A DNA stretch of 64,000 nt from Leuctra nigra. Its lineage: Eukaryota > Arthropoda > Insecta > Plecoptera > Leuctridae. The stretch spans positions 52,787,411-52,851,410 of the forward strand of contig OW203762.1 in the NCBI GenBank assembly GCA_934045905.1. Direction: 5' to 3'. The notes beneath the pieces were generated by a model. That model was given only the letters and a program-made list of their open reading frames with translations, did not search any database and was not told the origin of the DNA. Both the position numbers and the translations under genes were made by a program. Shown here one piece after another: positions 42,201 through 55,938 of this stretch (positions are counted from its first letter, which is position 1; every line of letters begins with the position of its first letter).

Positions 42201-43587
42201 TACAGAGAGAAATTAGTTCGTAAAGAATTGTGGGAAATTACTAAAACATTTTCAGATCACACACAGCAAAGAGTCATTCACTAATCACATTTCTCAACTG
42301 CTAAAAATATCTACACAATCATAGATCCAATGCAACAAATATACAAGAAGACTGTTGTTACACACACTCCCTGGGATGTTCAGCCTTACACCTCAAACCC
42401 CGCAGTACATATCTGTCGGATGCAGTTGTGCACCACGGGAAGCAAGTGGAGAGAGCATCCAGGTGCTCATAAGTGTCATTTATTACTGAAAAGAGATGTC
42501 AATAAAGCAGCAAGTTGTTAGGCAAAGCTGGTAGGTAGTGTAGAACAAACTACTCACTTGCATTAGACACATCCTTAACATATTGCATTGCAATTCGTTT
42601 TAAGATGTCAGCATGCTCTTCAGCTACGAAAAAACCCATAAAATTCTGCGATATGTACGTTTCCAATTTTAATGTCTCATTCAGATTTGTACGATGCAAT
42701 TCAATAGTGTGCTTGAGCGATCGTGCCAGTTGCTGGGCACATTCGTCAGGGGCCTGAAAGATAGTGGGTTTATGTCACAACTTTTCTCCCAAAAGCAAGA
42801 ACTTAAGTTTAGATGACAACACAGAAGAGACAATCAAGCATTATTAGTTAGTAGTAACTTATAGCCTAGTACACATAAATCGAAAATGGCAAGCAGTTCC
42901 CATTTAACTATTTGTGAATTATTTTTCAAGCTTACACATTTCTGCGCATTATTATTGTACTGTTCTTTTGAGAGCTAGGTAGGTACCTTAAAAAATGAAA
43001 CTAATGTTATGTGTGGTGTGAAGTTGTGGGCCCCATTCCATCCACATTGTTCAAGTGAATTGTCCCAAAATGTTTGTAGTTGAGACAGGAATGGCCCTGT
43101 TGGGCATGCATATATTATATATTCTCTTGGACAGTTGTCGTCCAAGGCAGGATCGTTGACATGGGCCAAGAGCCAATCCGAAGCAAGTTGAACGTCCCTG
43201 TTACCCGTAGCAGCTAAAGCTTTCTCACTGAAAGAAAATATTCATAAGTATTATACCTTGATATTTGTAGGTATCCTAGCTACCTAAATCCCTAGCGCAG
43301 TGGCAATAATGTCAACAGGTCTAAAGGTTAAACAGTCAACATGGGAGTGTTTCAAGTTTATCAAAAAAAATAATTGATATTGCAATTACAGCTAAGGAAA
43401 CGGAATAGTGACAAAATTGAGAAGCTTACGCTCTATGCTTTGGAAATCCCATCTGAAGCAAAGTTTGCAACGGAGATAAATGTTGTTTAGATAATTTTGT
43501 TGGTGTTGAATTTTTTCTAGGTGGCAAAGTCGCCATGTTGAACTTTGGTGACAGACAGAGAGGATCAAAGTTGACACTTGAGGTCAT
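36251..43587 (-). CDS. UBASH3/STS (TULA-family) ubiquitin-binding histidine phosphatase
   Basis: STS/TULA proteins bind ubiquitin and dampen tyrosine-kinase signalling; family members also hydrolyse ecdysteroid phosphates in insects. Eight exons in phase: 43587-43430, 43227-42987, 42753-42558, 41872-41694, 41413-41214, 40273-39954, 37130-36663, 36489-36251, giving 666 residues. Visible domains are a UBA ([20 protein letters not shown], about 40-78), a 2H phosphoesterase with both H-x-T/S motifs (HITLVSF and LHLTLAY), an SH3 (about 259-325, [10 protein letters not shown]...GYLPGSY), an acidic linker, and a phosphoglycerate-mutase-like domain with RHGER (411-415) and the second catalytic histidine in VGHAATLD (596). 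All key catalytic residues are present. Intron 6 consists mostly of one 2.5-kb hAT-like insertion. The 3' end faces ETFB and the 5' end faces RPB8. Confidence 0.95.
37270..39768. mobile_element. 2.5-kb hAT-like element, 8-bp target duplication CTTGAAAT
   Basis: The ends TAGGGCTGTGCGGGTA and TACCCGCACAGCCCTA are perfect inverted repeats, with identical CTTGAAAT at 37262-37269 and 39769-39776. The body has no intact transposase. It carries two related minus-strand peptides ([18 protein letters not shown] near 37500 and [18 protein letters not shown] near 39420) and several copies, in both directions, of a motif like GTCCATAGTCACCCC. A second element (37709-38559) is nested inside it. The two occupy almost all of UBASH3 intron 6. 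Confidence 0.8.
37709..38559. mobile_element. Nested hAT-like MITE, 8-bp target duplication GCTATTGG
   Basis: Ends TAGAGCCAGTTTTAAATGG and CCATTTAAAACTGGCTCTA are inverted and exact. The flanks GCTATTGG at 37701-37708 and 38560-38567 are identical. The interior is non-coding, with repeated TTTCGCG-type motifs and a 14-G run at 38148-38161. It sits inside the element at 37270-39768 and is therefore younger than it. Confidence 0.85.
40575..40733. mobile_element. Fold-back element in UBASH3 intron 5
   Basis: CAGCCTCATGCTCAAAAGAA and TTCTTTTGAGCATGAGGCTG are an exact 20-base inverted pair enclosing about 120 non-coding bases. The target duplication is unclear. Confidence 0.65.
41072..41164. repeat. 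Partial copy of the 50553-50785 MITE
   Basis: The text from CTGATTTCATTGATAATAAC through GACCAGCAGCCAATC to TTCAAATACCGTTA matches the right half of the element at 50553-50785, with few differences, but lacks both full inverted ends. Confidence 0.6.
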
Positions 43588-45200
<1,613 letters not shown>

Positions 45201-45204
45201 AGTC

Positions 45205-45359
45205 TAATAGACTAAATAATGCCACACACTAGAGTACACTATGACTTCTGTTACAACTTCATTTGTGTTAAATACGATTTTTTTTCTTTCGTATTATCAC
45301 TTTGAGGTGGTACCAGAAGTCACAGTGTACTCCAGTGTGTGGCATTATTTAGTCTATTA
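45205..45359. mobile_element. Fold-back (MITE-like) element
   Basis: TAATAGACTAAATAATGCC and GGCATTATTTAGTCTATTA are exact inverted copies. The pairing continues through ACACACT(A/G)GAGTACACT(A/G)TGACTTCTG, about 45 bases per arm. Confidence 0.75.
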
Positions 45360-45829
45360 AAGGAATGGACCGAGTTACATTGCCTATGACATAGAACAGT
45401 AGTCATCTATTGCCTAAATCACAATACAAAATTATAAAAATTAAAAAAAAATCCCAGCACTTCAAATTAAAAAAATAAGGTAGCGCTTACTGGCCGGGTA
45501 GGCCACCCGCACGACGCTTGCATGACATCACTGAGTGGGGTAGGTAGCGCGTGAGCCGGCTAATGCCGACGGTCCGCTATCTGCCATCTATCCTGATTCT
45601 CACTGATAGCACTGATAGTGATGTGACTCGCAGTTCGGCTAATGACACGTCTAAGAACATACAGGGTTTTACAGTATTTCCCAAATTACAAAATATGGAA
45701 GGAAATCCATGCTTCAAACAAACAATCAGTTTTTAACTTTCTAAGGCAAGAGGTCAGTTGAAATTAGTCTTAGTGCAGCTCTCTTAGCGTTTACTTCACC
45801 GTATTGATTTTTAGTTGACACATATTGAG

Positions 45830-46710
45830 TTATTGAGCGAGCGAAGCGAGCGTCTCCTTTTGGCTCTTTTGGCACGGACCTCTGTTTTTTTTTTGTTTGT
45901 TTTTTTTTTTCTGTTACTGACGATATACAGGTCAGAGTTTTTCTTCGATCGAGCTGAAATTTTGCACACAAGTACGTAACATTTCTGATTGTTGCAGACC
46001 CTAATTTTTTTGAAATCCCCTGATTGGTTCAAATTTTAAAAAAATTATCTTTCGATTGGTTGGTTTGATCAATTTGAAATTTAGCAAAGACATTGCAACC
46101 AACATTGTACCCAATCATAATAAATTTCAGCCAAATCCACCCATTGGTTCAAATTTGAAACCATTTTTCCTGTGATTTTTGAAATTTAAACTAGAACCGA
46201 TTGACCGATCAACTAAAAACTTTGCATGGTCATTGGTACCAACATTTAAGGTATTTTTGCCAATTTTCAGTCAAATCTGTAGTTATTTTCAAAAGGTTTT
46301 GTAATTTTAGTGACATTTTGCGTGTTGGCTGTCAAATTCACGGCGACTTCGAATCTTCAGTTCAAGGCAAGGTAGTTAGAGCAGAAAGTTTCAAACGAAA
46401 TGAAACTAATAATGACCGTTCAACAGATTGATCTGATATTGTGTACACACTAATATCATATGATTTGAGTGGTCCCAGGTATAGTTTTTTAAAGAGATCC
46501 TGTGATTTTTGAATATTAACGAGGAACAGTTCAATCATAAGGGTTGATACTAACATTTTAGGAATATTTAGAGATTTTTATTCAAGTCTGACGAAATTCA
46601 AGATTTATTGGCTTTTAATGATATTTTCGATAGACATAATTTCGGTTCGAGGTGTTCCGCGTATCCGTGCTCGCTCATCAACGCGTTACTCAGAGCGTTT
46701 TCCTAGTTTA
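45830..46710. repeat. Dispersed repeat, copy 1
   Basis: The sequence runs from TTGAGCGAGCG and TTTTGGCTCTTTTGGCA, through AATTTTGCACACA and GCAGACCCTAATTTTTT, to GCTCGCTCATCAACGCGTT and GAGCGTTTTCCTAGTTTA. The same ordered landmarks occur at 53308-54323. A shorter copy of only the right end lies at 12011-12070. No reading frame is kept; the class is unknown. Confidence 0.6.
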
Positions 46711-47261
46711 GTGAATATGGAAGGATCTATACCATATAATTTTGAGCCACGATATACAATAGAAGATTGAGCAACTACTTGTGCAAAAGTCCGCTCGGGA
46801 AATAAGGCCATCTGTTTGTATTCGAGTGTCAAATGATAAGATTGACACTGCGGGAATTGAGATTGACACTTAGTTTTTTTTGGAACACTTGAAATCGCAG
46901 CATTCTTTCACCATTGTTGAAAATAGCATAATAGCATAGCATATTGATAATCATTAATAAATATTATACCTAATAAACGCTCTCACTCTCTCTTATATAA
47001 TTGTTTCTCTAGAATGCAGTACATAGGTAGGATGTATATCTATGAAATAAAACGAGAATAGTGATGAATGATGATAATACAAAGATTATACGCGACTACG
47101 CAAAAAATATTCACATGTTATATTTCCGAGTGTGAAGGCGACTGAGAACCGAGTGAGTTGAGATAAGATGACAGCCGCTTCCCTTGCGCTGGTCAGCTGG
47201 TGCCTGTTACCTGCCCCACGCAGTGACGTAGGTAGCCTCGGTCTGACTCGGCGCGACAACA

Positions 47262-48868
47262 ATGTCCAAAATACTAGAAAGAATTGTTGTGAAGCAACTG
47301 ACTGCATACCTAGAAGAACTGCAATTATTATCTAATAGTCAGTCAGGATTCAGGAAAAATCGTGGGACAACATCAATACTTCTAGATGTAACTGATGAAG
47401 CGATCAAGGGAATGGAGAAGAAAATGGTTACAAGTCTTATATTATTAGATTTTACAAAAGCCTTTGACTCTATCAATCATGAACTCCTACTGGCTAAACT
47501 CACATATCTTGGAGTGGGAGAGATGACAATTAAATGGTTTGCAAGTTACCTCACCGGACGTCAACAACGGGTAAAATTATCAGCTAATAACGTATCAATG
47601 CCAAGGGAAAATAGAACAGGAGTACCACAGGGTTCAAGTATCGCTCCACTACTGTTCATAGTTTACACAACTGATATCGATGAGAGTGTGAAACACTGCA
47701 AAATACACAAATTTGCAGATGATACCCAGCTTCTATATACCTTTCGCCCTCAAGATCTAGCTGCAGCACAAGAGAAAATAAACGAAGATCTTCAGTCTAT
47801 TGCTGCATGGAGTGAAAGTCAAGGACTCTCTTTAAACACTTCGAAGACCATATCAATGATTATAGGGAACAAATGTCAACGGATCAAAATACTTAATAGT
47901 GAATTTAAACTACATATAAATGGTTCTATTATTCCCACATCAGAAAATGCAAGGAATTTAGGTTTGATAATGGACAGCCAAATGACTTACTCAGATCATA
48001 TTCAGAAAGCAAATAGCAAAGCTTACGGCAAACTACGAACAATGCAAAGATTTAAACAAATTCTGACAAGATCAACAAAAAGCAAGCTTGTTGAGGCACT
48101 TATAATATCTAAATTGAATTACTGTGACATCGTTTACGGACCGTGTATTTCGAAGAAAGATGTAGGTCGTATTCAAAAAGTCCAGAATTCTTGTGCTAGG
48201 TTTGTATTCAATATTAAGAGAAGACACCATATAAGTCCCTACATTCAAAAACTTCATTGGCTAAAGATGGAAGCGAGAAGAAGCCTACATTTAACATGCG
48301 CAACGCACAAGATATTGAGAACGGGAGAGCCAAAGTATTTAAATGATAAGTTGAGAAAGCGTCGTGATATTCACCTACGAGACACGCGGTCCAAAGATAA
48401 GCTAGACTTTGGAACTCATCGAAGTAAAAAATTCAAGAACTGTTTTTCCTATTCAGCCTCAGTAGCATACAACACAACAACAACAGAAGAGCAGACCCTA
48501 AGTTTAAAAGCTTTCAAGACGCTCGTTAAGGATAAACTCGCTATCATTCAAGAAAGAGAATTCGTGAAGTAATGATATTGGAAGACGAGAATCAAGATTA
48601 CATCCTGCTGAGAATGTTTTTTCAGTGGTTTTCCCTCAGCTAAAAAGCAAATGCTTGGATGTTCTTCCAATATTACCACTGATATTGAAGCACAATTTTA
48701 ATGACTATTATGAATTAAGAAGAAGTAGGTAAATGGTGAAGATGTGAAGCAGCTGAAGAGAAGAGATGGATGTATGGAAGATCAACGACTCGATTGTTGA
48801 ATACAGACCAATTATGTACCTATTTTATGTGCTCAATAAATTACATTATTATTATTATTATTATTAGA
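47262..48868 (+). mobile_element. 5'-truncated LINE with intact reverse transcriptase ORF
   Basis: A 436-codon open frame (47262-48572) encodes the reverse transcriptase and C-terminal part of a Jockey/CR1-type non-LTR retrotransposon. Motifs are SGFRKNRGTTSILL, LLDFTKAFDSINH, GVPQGSSIAPLLF, the catalytic KFADDTQLL, and the thumb region with LNYCDIVYGP. The endonuclease and the start of the RT domain are missing. The frame begins abruptly at SKILERIVVKQL, which in full elements is preceded by the RPISLL-type motif, so the ATG is probably fortuitous. About 270 bases of 3' UTR and an (ATT)n tail at 48844-48867 complete the element. The undamaged frame implies a fairly young insertion. Confidence 0.9.
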
Positions 48869-49159
48869 GATCAGTGAATATTTCCTGAATTTGGCGGATG
48901 TGATCGTGCGTTATGGTGTTTTACATTGCAAAAACAGACAAGGATGCTAGAAAAAAATACTTCTCACAAACTCAAACCTGGACTTTAAGCTGTAATGGGT
49001 CGTTACTATCTGATTTTTTAAAATTTTGTCAGCGTGAAAAGAAATTTCAAAAAATTGCTTTGACGAACCGTGCTTTTTCCGTTTGCTTACGCAGACCTCT
49101 TAAGGATTGTCTGGAAACTAGGATATTTAATTTTCATGATCTACATATCTAGAACCTTC

Positions 49160-51290
49160 AAATCGTAAAAATTGCCATAACTTTCATTTATCTATGGCTA
49201 TGAATTAGGACCACGTATGTCCATTTTGGACAAAAATGAGTTTGATCTAAAAAAATGTGGAAACAAATACTAGGTACGTCCAATGGTAAATAGATTTTGT
49301 CTCCATCTAGAATAAGGCAGAAAATCAGCCTGCAGCTCCACCTTATGATTATCTCATTTGTGAACTAACTGTTTATACCTAAACAGTTTTATTGCTCTCC
49401 TGAAAAACTATGTTTTTGGAGATACAAAGTCCTGATTCTTAGCCATCGATATCTTGAACTACAAACTACAAATACGACTAGGTAAAAACCTAAAAATATG
49501 GTGTGTTGTACTCGGCAAAATACGCTACTGGATAATGGTATAATTAAATTAAGTAGGTACCTACCTAACTGCGTGTGTTACGAGCACTGGGTACCGTACA
49601 GTCACATTCAAAATATATTGAGACATTCAATGTGACAATACCAGTCAGTATTGACTTCATGGGCTGTACAATTAATGCAAATTATTAAATACTTTTCTAT
49701 ACGTAGTACTTTTCTGTAAAACCATCAACTTACTGGTGTACCTAACTGATACTGTTGTAAACAGTAGAAGGTACCTACCTACCTACACTGTTCAACCTAC
49801 TTGTGATAGATGACTACACCTCTCAAAATGTTCGTCATCCAAAATATGACTGAAATTTCAAGAACTTCAAAACTGCTTGGTTTGGTAGAAGAGTTTACTA
49901 TGTATCATTTTATTCTTAGTACATGGTAAGATTGATAACTAAAATGAAGGAAGCATAATTTTAAGTATGGATCACTTCAATTAATATTTTGAATATCAGC
50001 AATTTGGCACAAGTACCTATGGTTTCAGCTAAATCCAGAGAAAATTATATTCACACTCTGCATGGCTAATTATAATGTAATTATTATAATGCCTTGTAAT
50101 GTAACAAGATTTTCGTGCACTAGCTAGGTACTTTGGCTTTTGGGTAGGAATAGGACGTTGGAAGCAGGGCCGCATCAGTTTTGGCGCCCCAAGGCTAATT
50201 CACATTAGCCGCCGCTCCCCCCCCCCCCCCCCTCCCCCCCACCACCAAAAAAGGGGAAAATCGCCCCCATAGTCTGTTTCAAATTTGACCAGCCTCCCCC
50301 ACAACACTGGGATCAGGGGGAGCAAGCATAGCCCTCACCTTACCCCGCAGGGCCTCGTTTGGATTTTTAACACTTTTATAATGTATTGTGACACAGTGAC
50401 GGTATTAAAATGGTAGGTACTATTTCCTCTTAAAATCAACAACGCTGTAATCACAGAAATGGCCTAAAATGGAATACCTAACCCCGGGCGATGAGTGCGT
50501 TAGAAGGCTACATAGTACACCAAGCATTTTTTTTTTTTTTTTTAGAATGTAAGTAGGTAGTACACTCGACAATTCATAAAACGGTATTTGGAAGAAATGG
50601 ATTGTCTGAAAAAAATGTGATGGCATCATCTGATGAAGTCTATACTTACTCGTCACCTACCTCTAGTACCTAGGTGAGCTCTGATTTCATTGATAATAAC
50701 AAGGATTGATTGTCAATGAACCTGACCAGCAGCCAATCTATTTCGTTCAAATACCGTTTTATGAATTGTCGAGTGTACCTACCTAGGGCTATACACTTTT
50801 ATAGTGAATTTGGGGTGATGAAATAATAGGGCCTTTTCTATATAAATCTCTGTATTAGCTCAATTAGGAGCCTTATCACTTGCTTGCGGGGAGGGAAGTC
50901 TTCATAATTCTTTTAAAAGACTACCTACCTATGTAAAGTAAGATTATAGTCTTGTTACTTTATTTTCATACTTTGTTTGTGTACGATTTTATATATTTTT
51001 TAATCATAATTTGGCATTGACGCCACGGCGCCTCCTGGAAGTCTGGATAATACGACTGTGGTTGGAAGTGGATGTTACTACTGAACATCCTGGATTGCAA
51101 GGTTTGATCATGATTTGATCATTGTAACTTGCACGTGAACATGTCACATGACTTGTAGTTGAACCGGCTGCAAAGGAACTTTTTTACCATCGGAAATGGA
51201 AAATGAAACTCATTCAGACCACATTTTTTTATTTTTTTATTTGATTGATTATTATGGTTTAACGGCGCGTCAACGACGAGGTTATATTGC
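49160..51290. other. Gene-free stretch
   Basis: AT-rich, with GTAGGTACCTACC-type runs, a C-rich transposon-like fragment (50170-50350, containing a 16-C run) and the MITE at 50553-50785. No exon was recognised. Confidence 0.4.
50553..50785. mobile_element. MITE with about 35-base inverted ends
   Basis: TACACTCGACAATTCATAAA at 50561 is mirrored by TTTATGAATTGTCGAGTGTA ending near 50777; the ends extend through GGTAGGTA-like flanks. A partial relative is at 41072-41164 in UBASH3. It is non-coding. Confidence 0.7.
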
Positions 51291-51329
51291 GCACATTGTT
51301 TTTTACTTTTAACTTTGTTGATTATAAGT

Positions 51330-51680
51330 GGAGGACATGGGGAAGGGTTGATCTAACGGACCCCGCCCGGGGGAGTCCAGCACTGGAGGGAAGGCCAGGC
51401 CGAAATGGGGACGGACCGGGAGGCGGGAGGGTTCGGGCCGGTGGGACCCGATTTCAGGGGCATCACCATCTCGAGGGGGAAGGCCGGCCCGAGGAGACCG
51501 CAAATTCAAGGAAGGACATGGGTAGGTCGACCCTGGCTGATCCTTGTCTGGGCCTCACCACTGACCTATCCGGCATGGGTAGCCCTTTCACATGAGCATA
51601 CTCGCCGGCGTAGCTGCAGTGGATCATTTGCCAACGCAAACCCCACCACCGCGCTATGGTGGCAGCCTGATACTCTCATC
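51330..51680. repeat. GC-rich block, possible retroposon 3' end
   Basis: A sudden GC-rich segment in AT-rich surroundings contains CTATCCGGCATGGGTAGCC, GAGCATACTCGCCGGCGTAG and AACGCAAACCCCACCACCGC, a word order seen in the 3' ends of some invertebrate non-LTR elements. No ORF of a known family was found. The call rests on resemblance recalled from the family and is weak. Confidence 0.3.
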
Positions 51681-52060
51681 TCACTACATTTTTATTTTTG
51701 GCACTTGGAATTAATTATGGGAATGAAACTGGCTACACTACTAAAATAGATTAATTGTTTCAAAATTTAAAATTGTTCTCAATTTGTACAATAATAGAAA
51801 TATAAAATTGCAAACTATGTTGCCATCCCACACTTGCACTATTATTATGAATTATCAACCAGTTGGACGTTCGGCATCCACCAATGAGGGCAGCTCTTTT
51901 TTCCCAATCAATACGCCGAGCAACATGTAGGCAGAAAATTGTCACCAAATCTTGGTCCCGCCTCTACCCCTATAAATACCCGAGATACCGCCTCTGCTGT
52001 GGGGAGATTGCTGCAGTGGGCGGCTCGTAGGCAAATCGATAAAGCTGGAGCTCTCCCCTT

Positions 52061-52145
52061 TACATGGTCAAGGTCAAACGCCTGGAAGGTCATCTCATGA
52101 GTGAAGTGCGCAGTACTGGGGGTTGTAAAGGTCAGAGGTCATCCC
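52061..52145. promoter_or_regulatory. Cluster of nuclear-receptor half-sites including a perfect DR1
   Basis: Four AGGTCA half-sites in the same orientation occur within about 75 bases: TCAAGGTCA at 52068-52076 (the Ftz-F1/ERR extended half-site), AAGGTCAT near 52086, and AGGTCAGAGGTCA at 52129-52141, a perfect direct repeat with one-base spacing as bound by HNF4, RXR/USP or COUP-type receptors. No gene is attached to it. Confidence 0.3.
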
Positions 52146-53307
52146 TTGACGACGGGAAAAACAAGTGGGATTTAACTATGAATTAGTGGTATCCTCGAAA
52201 TTCCCGAAACTGATCAGTGATCTACACGACTGGTCACCGACATGGCTTCATCCCTTGTTCACTCGGACATTTGTATAATCTGAGAGGTGCCCGAATAAAT
52301 AATGTTGCAATGAATATGGGGTCTGGGGGTGGGGGAGGGTCCCCAACGCCCCCTCCCCCCAGGAAGGTCCAGGGAATGTTACGGTAGATTTTTGGCTTGA
52401 TTTTTGGCTTGAGCCATGTGTCGCTGTTTGCTCTCCCTAGCTGGAATCTGTGTCTGGTTTGACGGTGTTCTCTGAGTCATCTCACACTTCCTTCATTTCC
52501 TCATCATCTGGGCCACCTCGCTTGAAGCACCAAAATGTCGTCCAATGAAACCAGCCGCATTATTACCGCTATAGAGCCCCGTCAGTCCAGCAGACAGCAA
52601 TTTATCAAATACGAAATTCTCGCTTTCTTCCACTTCTCTTTAATCAGCCCCTTGCTTTGTGCACTTCCTCATCTACGTCTGTACAACAATGTCATCACCG
52701 AGTCCTATTCACGATCTTGCCGGTGATGTCCAGAGCACAAGATCAATGAAGCTTTTCTGCGTCGATTACTTTTATTCATCAAAGGCGCAGAAGATAAATC
52801 ATCGGTGATGTCCTCATTTACTGAAATATCGCAAGAGAAGGAAATAAAAATCGTATTGAAGATCTACGTGTGTGTGAATTTCATGGAAATTTGGTCTGTA
52901 CCACATACAATAAATAGTTGTTAACACGTCATTTACTACAAGTTCTAATTATTTAATTGCACATAAATAATGTAGGAAAAAATAAACACAATAACGAAGA
53001 AAAACCCACGTCAGTGAAACACTAATTCAAAATTGCCATAATAATACAGTGGTTACAATCATGATAGTAAAAAACAGAGCAATAATTATAAAATTAACCA
53101 TAAGACATCGCAATAAGAGAACAAGATGATAGTAAAATACGAATAAGAGAAGGTGCCACAATAGGTGTATAATGTAAATATTTAATTAACACAAATGTAC
53201 AAAGAATGCATTACGTGAGAACTTACGTGTTATGAAAGTGACGTTTTCAGTGTCTTTGATTCGATATTGTAACGTCGTCTGCTTTCAAGTTCGGAAGTAA
53301 GGGATAA

Positions 53308-54323
53308 TAATTGAGCGAGCGACTGCTTTTGGCTCTTTTGGCATGGGCCTCTGTTTTTTTCTACTAATAACCGATGATACACATGTTGCACCGTTTATCT
53401 GAAATTTTGCACACATGTAAAGACCACATTTTCTGTTTGCAGACCCTAATTTTTTGAAATCCGTTCATTGGTTCATTGGTGAAATAAATATCTCCTGATA
53501 GGTTGAAAAATGAAAATGGTCTATTGTCTCTCATTTTAAAATTTTGATCCGAATCGGTCAAGAATTGTAATGCACTTATTGAAATTTTGTATAACTGTCA
53601 GAAATGAAATAGGTATCGAAATGAATGTTTTTCCACTGCAATTGAATCTGATTTGCTTTACTTTGGTTTTAGGTACCTACCAGTGTTTAGATGTTATTTT
53701 TAAGTTTCAATAAAAAGCAGATTCTTTTATGTTGATTGAGTGGATCATATTTCAATTCAATATGGTTGTATAAGGAGTATGCACGTGAGCTGTGATTTTG
53801 ATTTTTGGCCGCCATGACGGGTATGTCAAGCCTAGGCTCAAGCTTGTCGAGAGCTTTATTTTGTCTAAATAGTTTAAAAGCTATATCTTTAGGGCAACTG
53901 ACAGTGATATTTGACACTATTCATGTTAAAGCTTGTCTGCATTTATGTAAAACATACATTCAGGCATTTATTTAATTGATAATCCTCTTAAAATAGACAG
54001 TGGTCAGCATGACCAGCGAAATTTGACACGTACCTTCTGGAAAATCTAATGTTGGAATCAATCAAAATCCATTTTCATTGATTGAATAGTATAACCATTA
54101 AATATTAACACTAGGGATAACATTTGAACAAGAAAGCAGACGTAAAAGAGTAGACAATAACTAAAATATACAATTTAAAAACTGGTTGTCACGTTTGACT
54201 TTTGTTTTTTTGGGTCTGTCATGGCGAAATTTAGGAGCTTTCTCGTGCATACTCTTTTGATAATTTGCACGTACCGGTGCTCGCTCATCAACGCGTTCTT
54301 ACACTGAGCGTTTTCCTAGTTTA
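53308..54323. repeat. Dispersed repeat, copy 2
   Basis: It carries the same landmarks in the same order as 45830-46710: TTGAGCGAGCG, TTTTGGCTCTTTTGGCA, AATTTTGCACACA, GCAGACCCTAATTTTTT, GCTCGCTCATCAACGCGTT, GAGCGTTTTCCTAGTTTA. The middle is more diverged. Both copies begin with TGAGCGAGC and end close to its reverse complement GCTCGCTCA. Confidence 0.6.
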
Positions 54324-55053
54324 TTTTTATTTCAGAGGCGAGCAATTCCCATACCTCTTCTTATGCTCCCAATAAATCATGTTTTATTTCGAATCCTGGT
54401 TTCTGTATAAAAATATCTCTGCTATCCGGCAGGAAATTTATTTCTAAATATATTTCATTAATATGATTATAGTGTGAGACTCAGAAATACTCGGAAGCTT
54501 TGCCCACGGCTAACAGTCCATCGGAAATAATTGACTCGACCAATGCATAAAGAGAAAAGCGTTATATTGAATTACATCAGGCAACCGATCTTATAATCGC
54601 TGCACATTGAAATTATGTGCAATTGCTATCAATTACTCGCCGCTTTCAAAAACATGTGCAGTTCAAACAAAGCTCTTCACTACGCATGCGTCCAACCGAG
54701 TGCACTTGAAGTCTGCCTGATGCATCTTGCGCAGCGACTGGAAATGTGCACATCGACGTACTTGCGACAATTGGAAACGCAACTGGACGTTACATAGACA
54801 AAAAGGAGAGTCGGGCCCAATATTGATCCTCGAGTACAGCCCCAAAGCTACTTTCCACCGCAAAATGACTGGATTTATACCGGCAGAAGCCCTACCTTGC
54901 AAATAGCTTTCAACCCAAATTAGTAGCGGCTCTCTAACGCCAATTTCATCCAAGAAATAACAAAATCAGACAATTTTACGAAAATGTGAACTCTTTCCCT
55001 GTCATGTCATCAGCCATATCGATTGTCACCGACTCACCAGCTATGTTTTTCTA

Positions 55054-55930
55054 CAGGCGCGTAGGAATAGGGGGGAAAGGGGGGAACGGACCCCCCTGTC
55101 TGGAGCCTGACCCCCCCTGCCAGAGATCCTGACCCCCCTGCTAGAGACTCTGACCCCCCCTGCTAGAGATCCTGAACAATCCAGATATTCACAAATTTGT
55201 TGATGAAGTGTTGCCCAGAATGCACAGATTTGCTCCATTATGAGGTTGTATTCTCAAAATTTTCTTAAGTTTTGCAAAACTAATTGAACAGAGGTATTAT
55301 CCAAAGAGACAACTCATTTACTCATTTGTCCAACATGATCATCCTCATGAATTAAATTAAATAATTACACGTTAAACTAATAGATTCCAAAACACATACC
55401 TACAGATTTTTCTTATTGATTGCTTTGCTGTTGCTCTTGCAACCTGTTGATTCCAAAATCAATTCATAATCGATTATCTTTCACTGGAATTCAAGTATTT
55501 CCCTGCGGGATCATTTAGGATTTTGTCAAATAACAAAAATTTATTTTGTCTCTTGTATCCCCAAGAATATTGCATAGGACACACATTTTAAATTTCTTTA
55601 AAAAAGATGCCAAAAAAGCGTCGAATTCGATTTTCTTTTTTTTTTATCAAGATGTAAAAAAATGCCCTTGCGGGGCCATTGGGAATTCTATAAAAACAAG
55701 TTTTCTTAAGTTCCCACAGAATATTGCATATCACACATTTTACATTTCTTTGAGAAGAATAGCTTAAAATTCGATTATTTTGTATCAAAAATTCAAAAAA
55801 GGCCCTGCGGGGCTAACTGGGTGTGAGTCCCCCAGACCCCTTGTAGCAGTGAACTACCTTTTCCTGTCATCCATCGATCCCCTAAAATTTTGACCCCCCC
55901 CCCTGTCAAAATAAAGTTCCTACGCGCCTG
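55054..55930. mobile_element. hAT-type element, 8-bp target duplication TTTTTCTA
   Basis: The ends CAGGCGCGTAGGAA and TTCCTACGCGCCTG are exact inverted repeats of 14 bases, with TTTTTCTA on both sides (55046-55053 and 55931-55938). The left part has four short tandem units around GACCCCCCCTGCTAGAGA. The right part has two to three diverged repeats around GAATATTGCATA and CCTTGCGGGGCCATT. There is no transposase, so it is a non-autonomous copy. Confidence 0.85.
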
Positions 55931-55938
55931 TTTTTCTA

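Noticed and set aside
50170..50350. Possible complete hAT element around CAGGGCCGCATC
   Set aside because: No inverted right end or 8-bp duplication could be found; the second CAGGGCC is in direct orientation.
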